NCBI GenBank assembly: GCA_964512635.1 | Contig: CAZEJB010000007.1 | Coordinates: 56,570-120,569 of the forward strand | Length of the DNA stretch: 64,000 nt | Direction of reading: 5' to 3' | Origin: JADZFO01 sp964512635 | GTDB taxonomy: Bacteria > 4484-113 > JAFGCY01 | Shown: positions 32,592-41,622 of the stretch, piece by piece | Position numbering within the stretch: position 1 is the stretch's first letter | Layout: the number at the start of each line of letters is the position of its first letter | The notes under the pieces: generated by a model | What the model saw: only the letters and a program-made list of their open reading frames with translations | The model's database searches: none | What the model was told of the DNA's origin: nothing | Made by a program: the position numbers and the translations under genes

Positions 32592-33792
32592 ACCTCTGAT
32601 TCAAGGCTGGCTGGCTGCTCTCCGCGGCTTGCGCGAGAACCCAATGGCGCATTACTGGGGAGCGCAGGACAGCGCTGCTGCCGCAGCTCGGCCGTGGCTT
32701 GCTCGCGGCAACTCCCGCCTGATCGTCGCTGCTGCCTTATGTGCTGCGATCGTGTTTTTCCTGCTGCGTCTGCAGACCAGCATGCAGCTTGAGGCCTCCG
32801 GCACCCTCGCCAGGCAGCAGATCGCCCAGGCCTACAGCAGCCTTGGCGGAATGCTGATTCTGCTGGGGGCTCTGCTCATCTGCTGGCTGTGGATGCTGCA
32901 GCGCTTCTATCTCTGTGCCCAGCTCGCGCTGGCCTTTCTGGAGCCGCAGCCTAAAAACCGCCAGCGACGGAGCCTGGACGACCTGCTGGCCGTCTCAAGT
33001 CTTAGTGAGCAGGAACTGCTCTGCGGCCTGCTGCTGCACTGCCTGCGACGGCTGCTGCTTCCCATGCTCATCTTTACAGCCAGCTGCGCCATCTGCGTCG
33101 CCTTTGCCCGCGGGCAGGCATTTCTGCCGGACCTGATAAGGTACGACAGCGCAAGCCTGACCGATTGGTTCCTGCTTACAGCTGTCATCCTGGGCGCACT
33201 CATCAGTGGGATTCTTGGGGCACTGAACAGCATCCTGCTGCTGCTCAGCCTTGGTCTCAGCCGCAGACCCAGCCTGCTGCCTCTCAGCGGCGCCTGCGCC
33301 CAGGCGCTGACCCAGTTCGCCGTCGGTGCGCTGATGAGCGCGGCAATACTCAGCTCCGGTCCGCTGGCCTCTGACGCCGAGCCCCTGCCGGCATTCGAGG
33401 TCTACAGCGGCGTACTGGCCGCCTTGTTCTTCACCTGGCTGCTGGGCATCCTGGCGCTCTACCTTGCACGGCGCTGGTCATGGCTGCGCTTCGTGCTTGG
33501 GCACGGCATTCTGTTCCCGCTGTTCTTCGTGATCGGCCCACTCCTGGCCTTTGAGCTTTTCGCCGGCGACGACCCTGAGGGCAGCGCGACGCTTGTCCTG
33601 GGGCAGATCGTCATGCTGATCGCCTACTCTTTGCCCTCGCCCCTGCTTTTCGCGGCCTGGCTGCAGGGTTCAGGAGTCTTCTTTCTTTCGCTGCTGCTCG
33701 TGCTGGTGCCGGTGCAGGTGCTGGGTATCCTCGTGTTGGCCGGCTTTGCCCGGGACGCGATCCAGCGCCGCAAGTGGGAGACCCAGGCATGA
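32566..33792 (+). CDS. Multi-pass membrane protein, possibly ABC-2 permease-like (pair 2)
   Basis: 408 residues, paralogue of 29959-31149: same N-terminus (MRAVYSKPG, then GW..AL.GLRENPM), the same cytoplasmic RRSLDDLLAVSSLSEQELL, and the same tail (GFARDAIQRRKWE). About ten membrane helices. The identical first 49 bases but moderate identity elsewhere suggest that the promoter and first codons were homogenised or re-copied after the gene pair duplicated. Its TGA overlaps the next ATG. No ATPase partner visible; substrate unknown. Confidence 0.78.
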   Translation: MRAVYSKPGPLIQGWLAALRGLRENPMAHYWGAQDSAAAAARPWLARGNSRLIVAAALCAAIVFFLLRLQTSMQLEASGTLARQQIAQAYSSLGGMLILLGALLICWLWMLQRFYLCAQLALAFLEPQPKNRQRRSLDDLLAVSSLSEQELLCGLLLHCLRRLLLPMLIFTASCAICVAFARGQAFLPDLIRYDSASLTDWFLLTAVILGALISGILGALNSILLLLSLGLSRRPSLLPLSGACAQALTQFAVGALMSAAILSSGPLASDAEPLPAFEVYSGVLAALFFTWLLGILALYLARRWSWLRFVLGHGILFPLFFVIGPLLAFELFAGDDPEGSATLVLGQIVMLIAYSLPSPLLFAAWLQGSGVFFLSLLLVLVPVQVLGILVLAGFARDAIQRRKWETQA

Positions 33793-35147
33793 AAGCTCTG
33801 CCCACCAGCAGCTCTGCGCCCCAAACTAGGCGATCAGACTTGTCAAAGCGCAGTCCGGTATGGCAACGCCGCCAGCGCCTCCTCCATTCTGCTGCTTGGG
33901 TGCTGCTGGCATTTGCCTGTATCGGAGCATGGCTGCCGCTGGCCCTTGATGCGCGGCGTCAGACACAGCCGCTTGAAGCAACCGGAGACGCCCTGCTGGA
34001 TGAGTACATGCGTGTCATGGTCCAGAAGTGGCGCCGCGGCAGTCCGGACAACGATGACTGGCAGCTGGACCGCCGGGAAGTTGAAGCCCTGCGCGAACGC
34101 TTCCCTGACGATCCGCGAGTAAACGACCTGTACCTGCCGGCCATCCGCATGGAGATGGATTACGAGAAGGTTGATGTTGAGCGAACCACCTTTATTCGTA
34201 AATGTCAGAGCGAAGGGACTTCCACCCCGGCCATGGACTATCAACTGCTCGTCTCAACCCTGCGGCAGTGGCGCTCGGATGCGGAGAAAGCGACCGGACT
34301 GAAACGGCCCCAGCGCTCCAGGTCCACGCCACAGCAGCTTGTCGACTATTACAAGGGCATCGAGAAGTGGATTAGCGAGCATCACGGGTCCGAGCGCGAG
34401 GCAGCCCTCGCCGCGGTACAGTCGGGGCCGGTGAGCTACGCCGCGGCCTACTACTTTGAAGCTGCTCGGCTCGCCGACCTGGGCGAGTATGAAGGAGCGA
34501 TGGACAAGCTGCGTGAAGGCAACCGCCAGCCTGACGCCCGGCCGAAGGCCTTCCCCTACTCCGCCTTCGTCGAGCTCTATGCCGCAGGGAGCCTGCCGAA
34601 AGACAAGGTCGCCGCTGCGGCCATCGAACAGAACCACGGCGCGCCGCTGGGCATTTCCATCGCTCGACTGACCGACAGACTTGCGGAGGAGGCTGCCCGC
34701 CGGCGTGACTTCGGGGCGCTGCAGGATCTGCATGTAATGTGTTGTCGGCTTGCCGGCGAAGACGGCAGAGTCGGGGCATGGATGCAGTGCATGCAGGCCA
34801 TGCTGAAACTCGAACGCAACCATCTGCCCCTTGCCCTTCCCGGCAGCAGCACTAACCTTGAGGTTGTGACTCTGGACAAACTGCTGGACCAGGAATCCAC
34901 GGAGCGCCAGGCCTTAATGCAGAGCAGTAACTATTACGGCTTTGGTGCAGCGCCGGTCAGCAAGGATCCGCTCGAACGGTTCATTACGCTTTACAAGGAA
35001 CACGCTCTTGGCTACCTGTCGAACCTCAACAGCTATGACAATGAGCTGACCTGGCGAGCCGCAGCGGCCCCCAGCGGCAAGCTCGGCAGCCTGCTGACTC
35101 AGATCGCTGCATTCGACTATCGCAAGCTTGAACCCGAAGCTCCCTGA
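33789..35147 (+). CDS. Membrane-anchored TPR-like family protein (pair 2, paralogue 4)
   Basis: 452 residues, start at an ATGA overlap. A 35-residue cytoplasmic tail (SKRSPVWQRRQRLLHS) is followed by one helix (AAWVLLAFACIGAWLPLAL) and an extracytoplasmic helical domain with the family signatures ATGDALLDEYMRV, EYEGAMDKLREGNRQP, FPYSAFVELYAAGSLP, QDLHVMCCRLAGED, and the final AAFDYRKLEPEAP. The gene order (membrane protein then TPR-like protein) repeats that of pair 1. Likely periplasmic binding partner of the upstream membrane protein. Confidence 0.78.
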   Translation: MKALPTSSSAPQTRRSDLSKRSPVWQRRQRLLHSAAWVLLAFACIGAWLPLALDARRQTQPLEATGDALLDEYMRVMVQKWRRGSPDNDDWQLDRREVEALRERFPDDPRVNDLYLPAIRMEMDYEKVDVERTTFIRKCQSEGTSTPAMDYQLLVSTLRQWRSDAEKATGLKRPQRSRSTPQQLVDYYKGIEKWISEHHGSEREAALAAVQSGPVSYAAAYYFEAARLADLGEYEGAMDKLREGNRQPDARPKAFPYSAFVELYAAGSLPKDKVAAAAIEQNHGAPLGISIARLTDRLAEEAARRRDFGALQDLHVMCCRLAGEDGRVGAWMQCMQAMLKLERNHLPLALPGSSTNLEVVTLDKLLDQESTERQALMQSSNYYGFGAAPVSKDPLERFITLYKEHALGYLSNLNSYDNELTWRAAAAPSGKLGSLLTQIAAFDYRKLEPEAP

Positions 35148-35246
35148 TTGCGCAGCACCATACCCGTCGGACAATTGCGCGCCAACCTCTGAGACTCAAG
35201 TCACACTGCGTCAACGCGATATCACAATCTGCTCATGCCCACCATT

Positions 35247-35331
35247 TGTTGATAAGTGCTTAATTTTCAGCCGGGCCCTGGTGTGCTATCATCATTTGCG
35301 TTAACAACTTGCGGATAAAGCGCTATCCACA
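35247..35331. promoter_or_regulatory. Cluster of three near-consensus DnaA boxes
   Basis: TGTTGATAA (35247-35255), TGCGGATAA (35310-35318) and CTATCCACA (35323-35331) each differ by one base from a DnaA box (TTATCCACA or its complement). The last two face each other. The stretch is AT-richer than average and also contains a -10-like TATCAT for the deacetylase gene. No origin genes (dnaA, dnaN, gyrB) are near, so a regulatory or chance cluster is as likely as an origin. Confidence 0.3.
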
Positions 35332-35403
35332 GACGGCATCTGGGGGCAGATTGTTGACAGCCGGGCGGGGACTGCGGTGCTTTAGCTGCATAAGGGGCGA
35401 GAG

Positions 35404-36816
35404 ATGGGATGGCACTGGAAGTGCATGGTTCTGGCGCTGCTCGCGCTTGGACTGGTGATGTCGACGGCAGCCAGCAAGATGAACACTGGCTATCTGCTGC
35501 CGGGCCATGAGTTTAAGGTTGCGCCTTCCGGCAAGGGTGAAATCCCGCGCTTTTGCGCCCTGACTTTCGACGACGGCCCCGACGCCAAATACACCGCCCG
35601 CGTGCTGAAGATCCTCAAGGACGAAGGTGTGCATGCCACATTCTTTGTTGTCGGCAAGCACGTACGCAGCTATCCGGAACAGGTCAGGCTGATGGCCGCC
35701 GAGGGCCACGAGGTTGCCAACCACTCCTGGAGCCACGCTGACTTTACCAAGCTCTCCGCCAAGGCCCAGCGCGCCGAGCTGGACAAGTGCAGCGCCGCTC
35801 TGGCCGAGATCGGCATCACCCCGCGCTGGTTCCGCCCCCCCTATGGCGCCTTCAACAAGACCACCACCCGCCAGGCCAAGGACGCCGGTCTGATCCCCCT
35901 GCTGTGGAGTGTTGACCCCCGGGACTGGGCCGAGCCCGGTGCCAGCACAATCGTCAGCCGTGTCAGCAAGCAGCTCACCAACGGCGGCGTGGTCCTGCTG
36001 CACAGCACTCATGGTCAGACTGTCGAGGCCCTGCCAGGCCTGATCCGCAAGCTGCGGGACAGTGGTTATGGTTTTGTTACCTTAAGTGAATGGCAGGCGC
36101 TGGTTACCGGCCAGAAGCTGCCGGTGGCGGTCAGCCCCGGCCTGCCTGAGCAGCTAGAGAACTACTCACCTGATACAACTCAGCCCGGCGACAGCCTGCC
36201 GGGAATCGGCGGCGCTGCGGAGGCTCTGCCTGCCAGCGAGAACCTTGATGGCAGCCCCGGACTTGATACCCCGCTGATCCGTGTTGAGCCTTTTACGCTC
36301 AGGCCGCCGCCAGGCACAGCCGCTGCTGATGCCGCTGCGAGCGGGGAGGCAGCCGCTGCAGCCCAGCTGGAAATCCCCGCTCTGCCGGCGGATTCGACGC
36401 TGCTGGCGGATGCCCAGTCCGCCGATGCTGCCAGTGCTGCCAGTGAAGGCTCTGAGCCGGCCAGTGGGCCTTATACGATCAGCGATGAAGAAGAGGCTGA
36501 ACTGGCGCCCAGCGAGCCCAGCGCCTGGCAGTTCGCCTCCCCGCCGCACCTTGCCGAACTGCTGGACGCCGCTCCGGAGATGGGCCGTGTGCTGGAAGAC
36601 GTGTCCATGAGCCAGCCGCTGAGCGGACCGATGGCTGCAGACGGACTCGGCCGCGCCAATGCAGTTCGGCTGCGAAGCTGGATCGGTCGCGTGCTCAGCC
36701 TGCGAATGGTCCAATTGACGCCGGAAATCGAAACTGCCGCGAGCCAGGTGCCCGAGCCGCTTCAGGTACATTCCAACTTCCGCAGTCCGGAAGAGCTTGA
36801 GCGCTGGCTGCACTAG
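35404..36816 (+). CDS. Polysaccharide deacetylase (CE4) with long disordered tail
   Basis: 470 residues; the ATG follows GGGGCGAGAG. N-terminal signal or anchor (MVLALLALGLVMSTAA). The NodB domain, residues 48-220, has all five motifs: TFDDGPD (54-60, metal and catalytic Asp), NHSWSH (His107 and His111), RPPYG (144-148), DPRDW (171-175) and VLLHS (197-201). Expected to remove N-acetyl groups from peptidoglycan or another cell-surface glycan with a divalent metal. Residues 240-470 are a Pro/Ala/Glu-rich, low-complexity extension with no recognised domain, which may place the enzyme in the wall. Followed by a convergent gene. Confidence 0.92.
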   Translation: MGWHWKCMVLALLALGLVMSTAASKMNTGYLLPGHEFKVAPSGKGEIPRFCALTFDDGPDAKYTARVLKILKDEGVHATFFVVGKHVRSYPEQVRLMAAEGHEVANHSWSHADFTKLSAKAQRAELDKCSAALAEIGITPRWFRPPYGAFNKTTTRQAKDAGLIPLLWSVDPRDWAEPGASTIVSRVSKQLTNGGVVLLHSTHGQTVEALPGLIRKLRDSGYGFVTLSEWQALVTGQKLPVAVSPGLPEQLENYSPDTTQPGDSLPGIGGAAEALPASENLDGSPGLDTPLIRVEPFTLRPPPGTAAADAAASGEAAAAAQLEIPALPADSTLLADAQSADAASAASEGSEPASGPYTISDEEEAELAPSEPSAWQFASPPHLAELLDAAPEMGRVLEDVSMSQPLSGPMAADGLGRANAVRLRSWIGRVLSLRMVQLTPEIETAASQVPEPLQVHSNFRSPEELERWLH

Positions 36817-36824
36817 GCTGTTTT

Positions 36825-37631
36825 TCAGACTGAGCCAGCAACCGTTGCCGTGAGCCGTTCGCGCTCTCCGGGCACATAGTGCTGCGCCAGCATTTGGTTT
36901 AGCTGTTGCTGGAAAGCTTCCTTGAGCTCATTCGTAATCCTGTCGCGCAGATCGAGCCAGGGCCAGATGTTCACCCGGAAGTCCCGGAGGAATGAGCGCT
37001 GGCGGAGCGCTGTCAGGTAGGCCAGCACGTCCTTGTCCCCTGCTTCATCCAACAGCAGCCTGCGCATTAGAAATGCGCGCTGCCAGCAGATTTGGAGGTT
37101 ATAGGCTTCCTGCTCCAGCTCCATATCCTCTATGACCATGTCGAGCAGCGCCAGATCCTGATGCCTGAAAGCCCAGGATGCCAAAAAGAAGTCCAACTCG
37201 ACTGTGCGGTCACTCGCAGCTATGTCTTCCAACAGCGTATATAGATTTCCCCGCTCCAGATGGCACCAGCCATACTGCTCACCAGTCTCTTCGACCTGAA
37301 TCAGCCGGCTGTTACGGATGACTGTTGTAACAATACCGCCATGTGCATTCAATAACTGCGCGTGGACACTCCTGAATGTGTTTTCAGCCTGGGTATCTGG
37401 AAGAAAATACAGTGCCGCCTTCATTTGAAGATAGGCTAGTTGGAGCTCAAGCCCCTGCTGGGCATCGGCACTAAAGCCGGCGATGGCCAGTGCAGCGCGT
37501 GCCGCTGCGAGCCGCTGTTCAGAGGCGAGGTGGTCGTAGGCGAGCATAGCCTGCGCGATCGGACTGATCCACAGGTTGCCCCACTCGTCCACTTCCTGCA
37601 GGGCGGCCCCGCTGGCATCACACTTGCTCAA
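36825..37631 (-). CDS. Uncharacterised all-helical cytosolic protein
   Basis: 268 residues; TTG start with GGAG seven bases upstream (TTGGAGTGAATGT). No signal peptide or membrane helix. Strongly helical throughout with repeat-like spacing (AYDHLASEQRLAAARAALA, QGLELQLAYLQMKAALYFL, LDMVIEDMELEQEAYNLQI), suggesting a solenoid of the TPR type, but no consensus repeat can be assigned. Composition is slightly AT-richer than its neighbours. Flanked by a convergent deacetylase and the YlqF-like gene on the same strand (144-base gap). Confidence 0.7.
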   Translation of the reverse strand: MSKCDASGAALQEVDEWGNLWISPIAQAMLAYDHLASEQRLAAARAALAIAGFSADAQQGLELQLAYLQMKAALYFLPDTQAENTFRSVHAQLLNAHGGIVTTVIRNSRLIQVEETGEQYGWCHLERGNLYTLLEDIAASDRTVELDFFLASWAFRHQDLALLDMVIEDMELEQEAYNLQICWQRAFLMRRLLLDEAGDKDVLAYLTALRQRSFLRDFRVNIWPWLDLRDRITNELKEAFQQQLNQMLAQHYVPGERERLTATVAGSV

Positions 37632-37775
37632 ACATTCACTCCAACCACAGTTGCGGATAGCTCCACAAGATTAGGCGCGAAAGTCTACAAGCGATGACGG
37701 CAAATGGCAAGCAAAAGTAAGGTCTTTAACTTGTAGCTAACTAAACAGGCAGCCAGGATGCCGAGTGTTAACCAG

Positions 37776-38690
37776 CTAGCTGTTGTCCGCCAGAGTTTCA
37801 GACTCAGCCTCAACTGGTTTTGGCCGGCGATCGAAGCCGGGCGATGTAATCGGGTCGTCTTCAGGGGTTTGCAGGCTGACGCGCCCGAATCGCAGATCCC
37901 GAAAGTCATGCACGACTCTTAGACAGGCGCGCTCAATAGCCTGATCGTTTTTGATGCTGAAGCCGCGCCCTGCGGCGACCAGTTCCAGCAGGGCAATGAA
38001 CTCTTCCCGGCCGGCGGCCAGGCGCTCATCCGACGCGCGGTAAAACCGGGCCAGGCGCTTCCAGCCGCCGTCGCTGAGCCGGCTGCGCAGCAGCTCGACT
38101 GTCTCTTCCTGCAGGCTGAGGTCATAAGGCATCAAATTGAGCAGGTTCCAGTAATGCTTGCGGCGACCCCAGATCTCCGCGTCGCGCAGGATGCCCGGGG
38201 TGTCCAGCACCTCGACGTCCTCGAAGATTCGCACCCATTGTGGCCCGCGGGTCACGCCCGGTTTGTCGGCGGCCTTGAAGCGCTTGGCGCCAATCAGGTG
38301 GTTCAGGAAAGTGCTCTTGCCTACATTTGGTACGCCCAGCGCGGCCATGCGCAGAGTCGGGTTTGCGATCCCGAGACGGGCAGCGAGGCGTTTCTTCTTT
38401 TCCAGGAGCTTGGCCAGATAGTCCCGCACTTTGCCGAGCCCGTCTTCGGCAATGGAATCAATCGCGATACAGGGGTAACCGCAGTCCCGGAAATACTTCT
38501 CCCAGCGGCGGGTCACTTTGGGGTCTGCCTGCTCCAGGCGCGTGAGCAGCAACAGTTCTTTACGCTCCAGCGATGCGTCCAGCCACAGCGTTGCAGCCGG
38601 CGCCCTGGAGTCAACCAGGTAGGCTGCAACATCAAGGTAGGGCGCAATATTCGGCGGGAAAACCGCCTTCTGGGAGGGCTGTTGAGTCAC
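37776..38690 (-). CDS. ylqF: YlqF/RbgA-like circularly permuted GTPase with lost G4 motif
   Basis: 304 residues, GTG start five bases after TAGAAT. The order of motifs is circularly permuted as in YlqF/MTG1: the G4 region first (LLLLTRLEQADPKVT, residues 46-60), then G1 GVPNVGKST (119-127), G2 region KPGVTRGPQW and G3 DTPG (163-166). A C-terminal RVVHDFRDLRFGRVSLQTP matches the family. The guanine-specificity motif NKxD is replaced by TRLE, and the N-terminal PGHM motif is absent. Family members help assemble the large ribosomal subunit; with a changed G4, nucleotide specificity or GTPase dependence may differ. Confidence 0.85.
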   Translation of the reverse strand: MTQQPSQKAVFPPNIAPYLDVAAYLVDSRAPAATLWLDASLERKELLLLTRLEQADPKVTRRWEKYFRDCGYPCIAIDSIAEDGLGKVRDYLAKLLEKKKRLAARLGIANPTLRMAALGVPNVGKSTFLNHLIGAKRFKAADKPGVTRGPQWVRIFEDVEVLDTPGILRDAEIWGRRKHYWNLLNLMPYDLSLQEETVELLRSRLSDGGWKRLARFYRASDERLAAGREEFIALLELVAAGRGFSIKNDQAIERACLRVVHDFRDLRFGRVSLQTPEDDPITSPGFDRRPKPVEAESETLADNS

Positions 38691-38695
38691 ACCCT

Positions 38696-38701
38696 ATTCT
38701 A
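38696..38701 (-). promoter_or_regulatory. -10 box TAGAAT for the YlqF-like gene (leaderless)
   Basis: TAGAAT ends five bases (agggt) before GTG 38690. Confidence 0.45.
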
Positions 38702-38775
38702 GGTGCCACCTTCTGGCGCCGTAAATGCGCCTAAAAGGCGGCCACATTGCGGCCTTCTCGCCTCGCCAGGATCGC

Positions 38776-38889
38776 TTACTGCCAGCCGTTTGTAACCGCA
38801 TAGCCCAGCAGGCCCAGTGCAATCAGGTTGACCACTATGACTGCCTGCACGAGACGCATCTTCGCGGCGTATACAGGTGAGGTTTCCAT
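38776..38889 (-). CDS. Possible small single-pass membrane protein (37 aa)
   Basis: ATG 38889 to TAA 38776 encodes METSPVYAAKMRLVQAVIVV followed by NLIALGLLGYAVTNGWQ: a short positively charged stretch, one 20-residue hydrophobic helix and a polar end. The layout is that of small regulatory membrane proteins. There is no clear ribosome site or -10 box, so this rests on composition alone. Confidence 0.4.
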   Translation of the reverse strand: METSPVYAAKMRLVQAVIVVNLIALGLLGYAVTNGWQ

Positions 38890-38988
38890 GTCGCTTGTGA
38901 CCAAAGTGCTGCTTCACAGGTTCCCGTCGTGACCGGCTTTGTGCTTACAACTTCAGGGCCGAGTCTGTTCCGCGGTCATAATCTCCCT

Positions 38989-39057
38989 ATGCCCTCGCTC
39001 TTCTCCGTCCCCACCGCCGAGCGCGCTATGACCCAGATGGCCGAGCGCATACGCTGA
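38989..39057 (+). pseudogene. Duplicated 5' end of rarA (22-codon remnant)
   Basis: Encodes MPSLFSVPTAERAMTQMAER and then IR-stop; rarA begins MPSLFTDPAAEKALTPLAER. The -10 box CATAAT (38977-38982), six bases before the ATG, is also shared (GTCATAATC in both). DNA identity over about 75 bases is roughly three in four. The intact rarA lies about 1.2 kb further on in the same orientation, beyond the ankyrin-type gene. Confidence 0.85.
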
Positions 39058-39060
39058 CAT

Positions 39061-40098
39061 TCATTTGGCACCGTGCTCGCGGAGCATTTGGACTACTGCG
39101 GCTCTGGCCCCACGTTCGGCCTGCTCCAAGAAGGCGGCGTTTGGAAGCACTCCCGGGTCGGGGCTTTGCTGAACAGTCTGTGCGATTTCCAGAGCATTCT
39201 TGCCAAGAATAGGATCAAGGGTGTTTACTTCGGCACCAAGCCTCAGGCACTGCCTGACGCCATCTTCATCAAGTGCTCTGACAAAGTGGATCAGCGGCGG
39301 ACTCCCGCCGCTGAGCGGAGCATTGATGTCCGCGCCAACCTGTTGCAAGAGCTCGACTGAATCGAAGTCGCGATTCAGAATTCGGTCTTCCCATGTCTTG
39401 TGAACGAAGCTCAGGAAGTTGTCTCGACCCTTTTCTTCAGGCACGTCAGCTTCCAGTTGATCGGCAATCAAGTCACAGCCAGCCCTGCGGAACGCTGCTC
39501 CTAACGACTCACACTCAAGAAGATATGGCTGTCCCGATTTGAGGCCGTCCTCAAAGTAAGGGCTTCGACTACCATGATCGTAGAAGCCATCATGAAAGGA
39601 TCCAGTAAGGTGCGAGGCAATCCAGCGCCACCCTGGCCAGCCCATGTTGCCTCCATCATGCAGTGGGTAGTTGCCGTAAAAAAGCAGAATGAATGCACTT
39701 ACTTTTGTCTCAGGTGAGGATTTAAGTTGATACGTGGTCTGATGCAGGGGAATGTAACAAAAGTCACCCTGGGAAGGACTCTCGGCCGAGACACTCTTCA
39801 TTGGCCCTCCATTGAATGGATTGCTGGGCATATCTTCTCTAAACAGGATCTTCATCTCATACTTCTCTGCTGTAACTGTTGGACTCGCTTTGCTCAAGAT
39901 TTCGTCGACGCTCTCAGGTAGCGACCAGTCACCTGACGAAACTAGGTAGTCATCGACGCAGCGACTAATCAGGATATGCCCTTTCTTAACCTGCTCGTCG
40001 CGTCGCGCGGCACGCTCTGAAGGAGAAAAATGCCATGAGAGGCCAAATGCAGTTAGAACTGCAGTTAGCAAAGCGATCCTCATCAACCAACTCTTCAT
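39061..40098 (-). CDS. Anchored protein with C-terminal ankyrin repeats
   Basis: 345 residues. An N-terminal helix (RIALLTAVLTAFGLSWHF) is followed by a pseudopilin-like region (ILISRCVDDYLVSSGDWSLP, NPFNGGPM) and a middle domain with LLFYGNYPLHDGG. Residues about 240-345 look like ankyrin repeats (DSVELLQQVGADINAPLSGG, GVRQCLRLGAEVNTLDP). Probably a protein-binding envelope protein. Composition is clearly AT-richer than rarA. It lies between a rarA 5' remnant and intact rarA, on the opposite strand, as an apparent insertion. The start has no strong ribosome site; a small hairpin CGTCT-tag-AAGACG is just upstream. Confidence 0.72.
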   Translation of the reverse strand: MKSWLMRIALLTAVLTAFGLSWHFSPSERAARRDEQVKKGHILISRCVDDYLVSSGDWSLPESVDEILSKASPTVTAEKYEMKILFREDMPSNPFNGGPMKSVSAESPSQGDFCYIPLHQTTYQLKSSPETKVSAFILLFYGNYPLHDGGNMGWPGWRWIASHLTGSFHDGFYDHGSRSPYFEDGLKSGQPYLLECESLGAAFRRAGCDLIADQLEADVPEEKGRDNFLSFVHKTWEDRILNRDFDSVELLQQVGADINAPLSGGSPPLIHFVRALDEDGVRQCLRLGAEVNTLDPILGKNALEIAQTVQQSPDPGVLPNAAFLEQAERGARAAVVQMLREHGAK

Positions 40099-40158
40099 AA
40101 TCGTCTTCTAAGACGCAACTGTTACAACTTTTGTTACATCCGGGCCACGCGCCACCGT

Positions 40159-40164
40159 CATAAT
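40159..40164 (+). promoter_or_regulatory. -10 box CATAAT for rarA (leaderless)
   Basis: CATAAT ends six bases (cattgc) before ATG 40171; the same geometry is kept in the 38989 remnant. Confidence 0.5.
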
Positions 40165-40170
40165 CATTGC

Positions 40171-41565
<1,395 letters not shown>

Positions 41566-41609
41566 GTCAAGGTCCAGGAGAGTTGCTCTGGCCTTGAAGC
41601 GACCTTACC

Positions 41610-41615
41610 TATACT
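41610..41615 (+). promoter_or_regulatory. -10 box TATACT for the PriA-like gene (leaderless)
   Basis: TATACT ends seven bases (ctttccc) before TTG 41623. Confidence 0.45.
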
Positions 41616-41622
41616 CTTTCCC

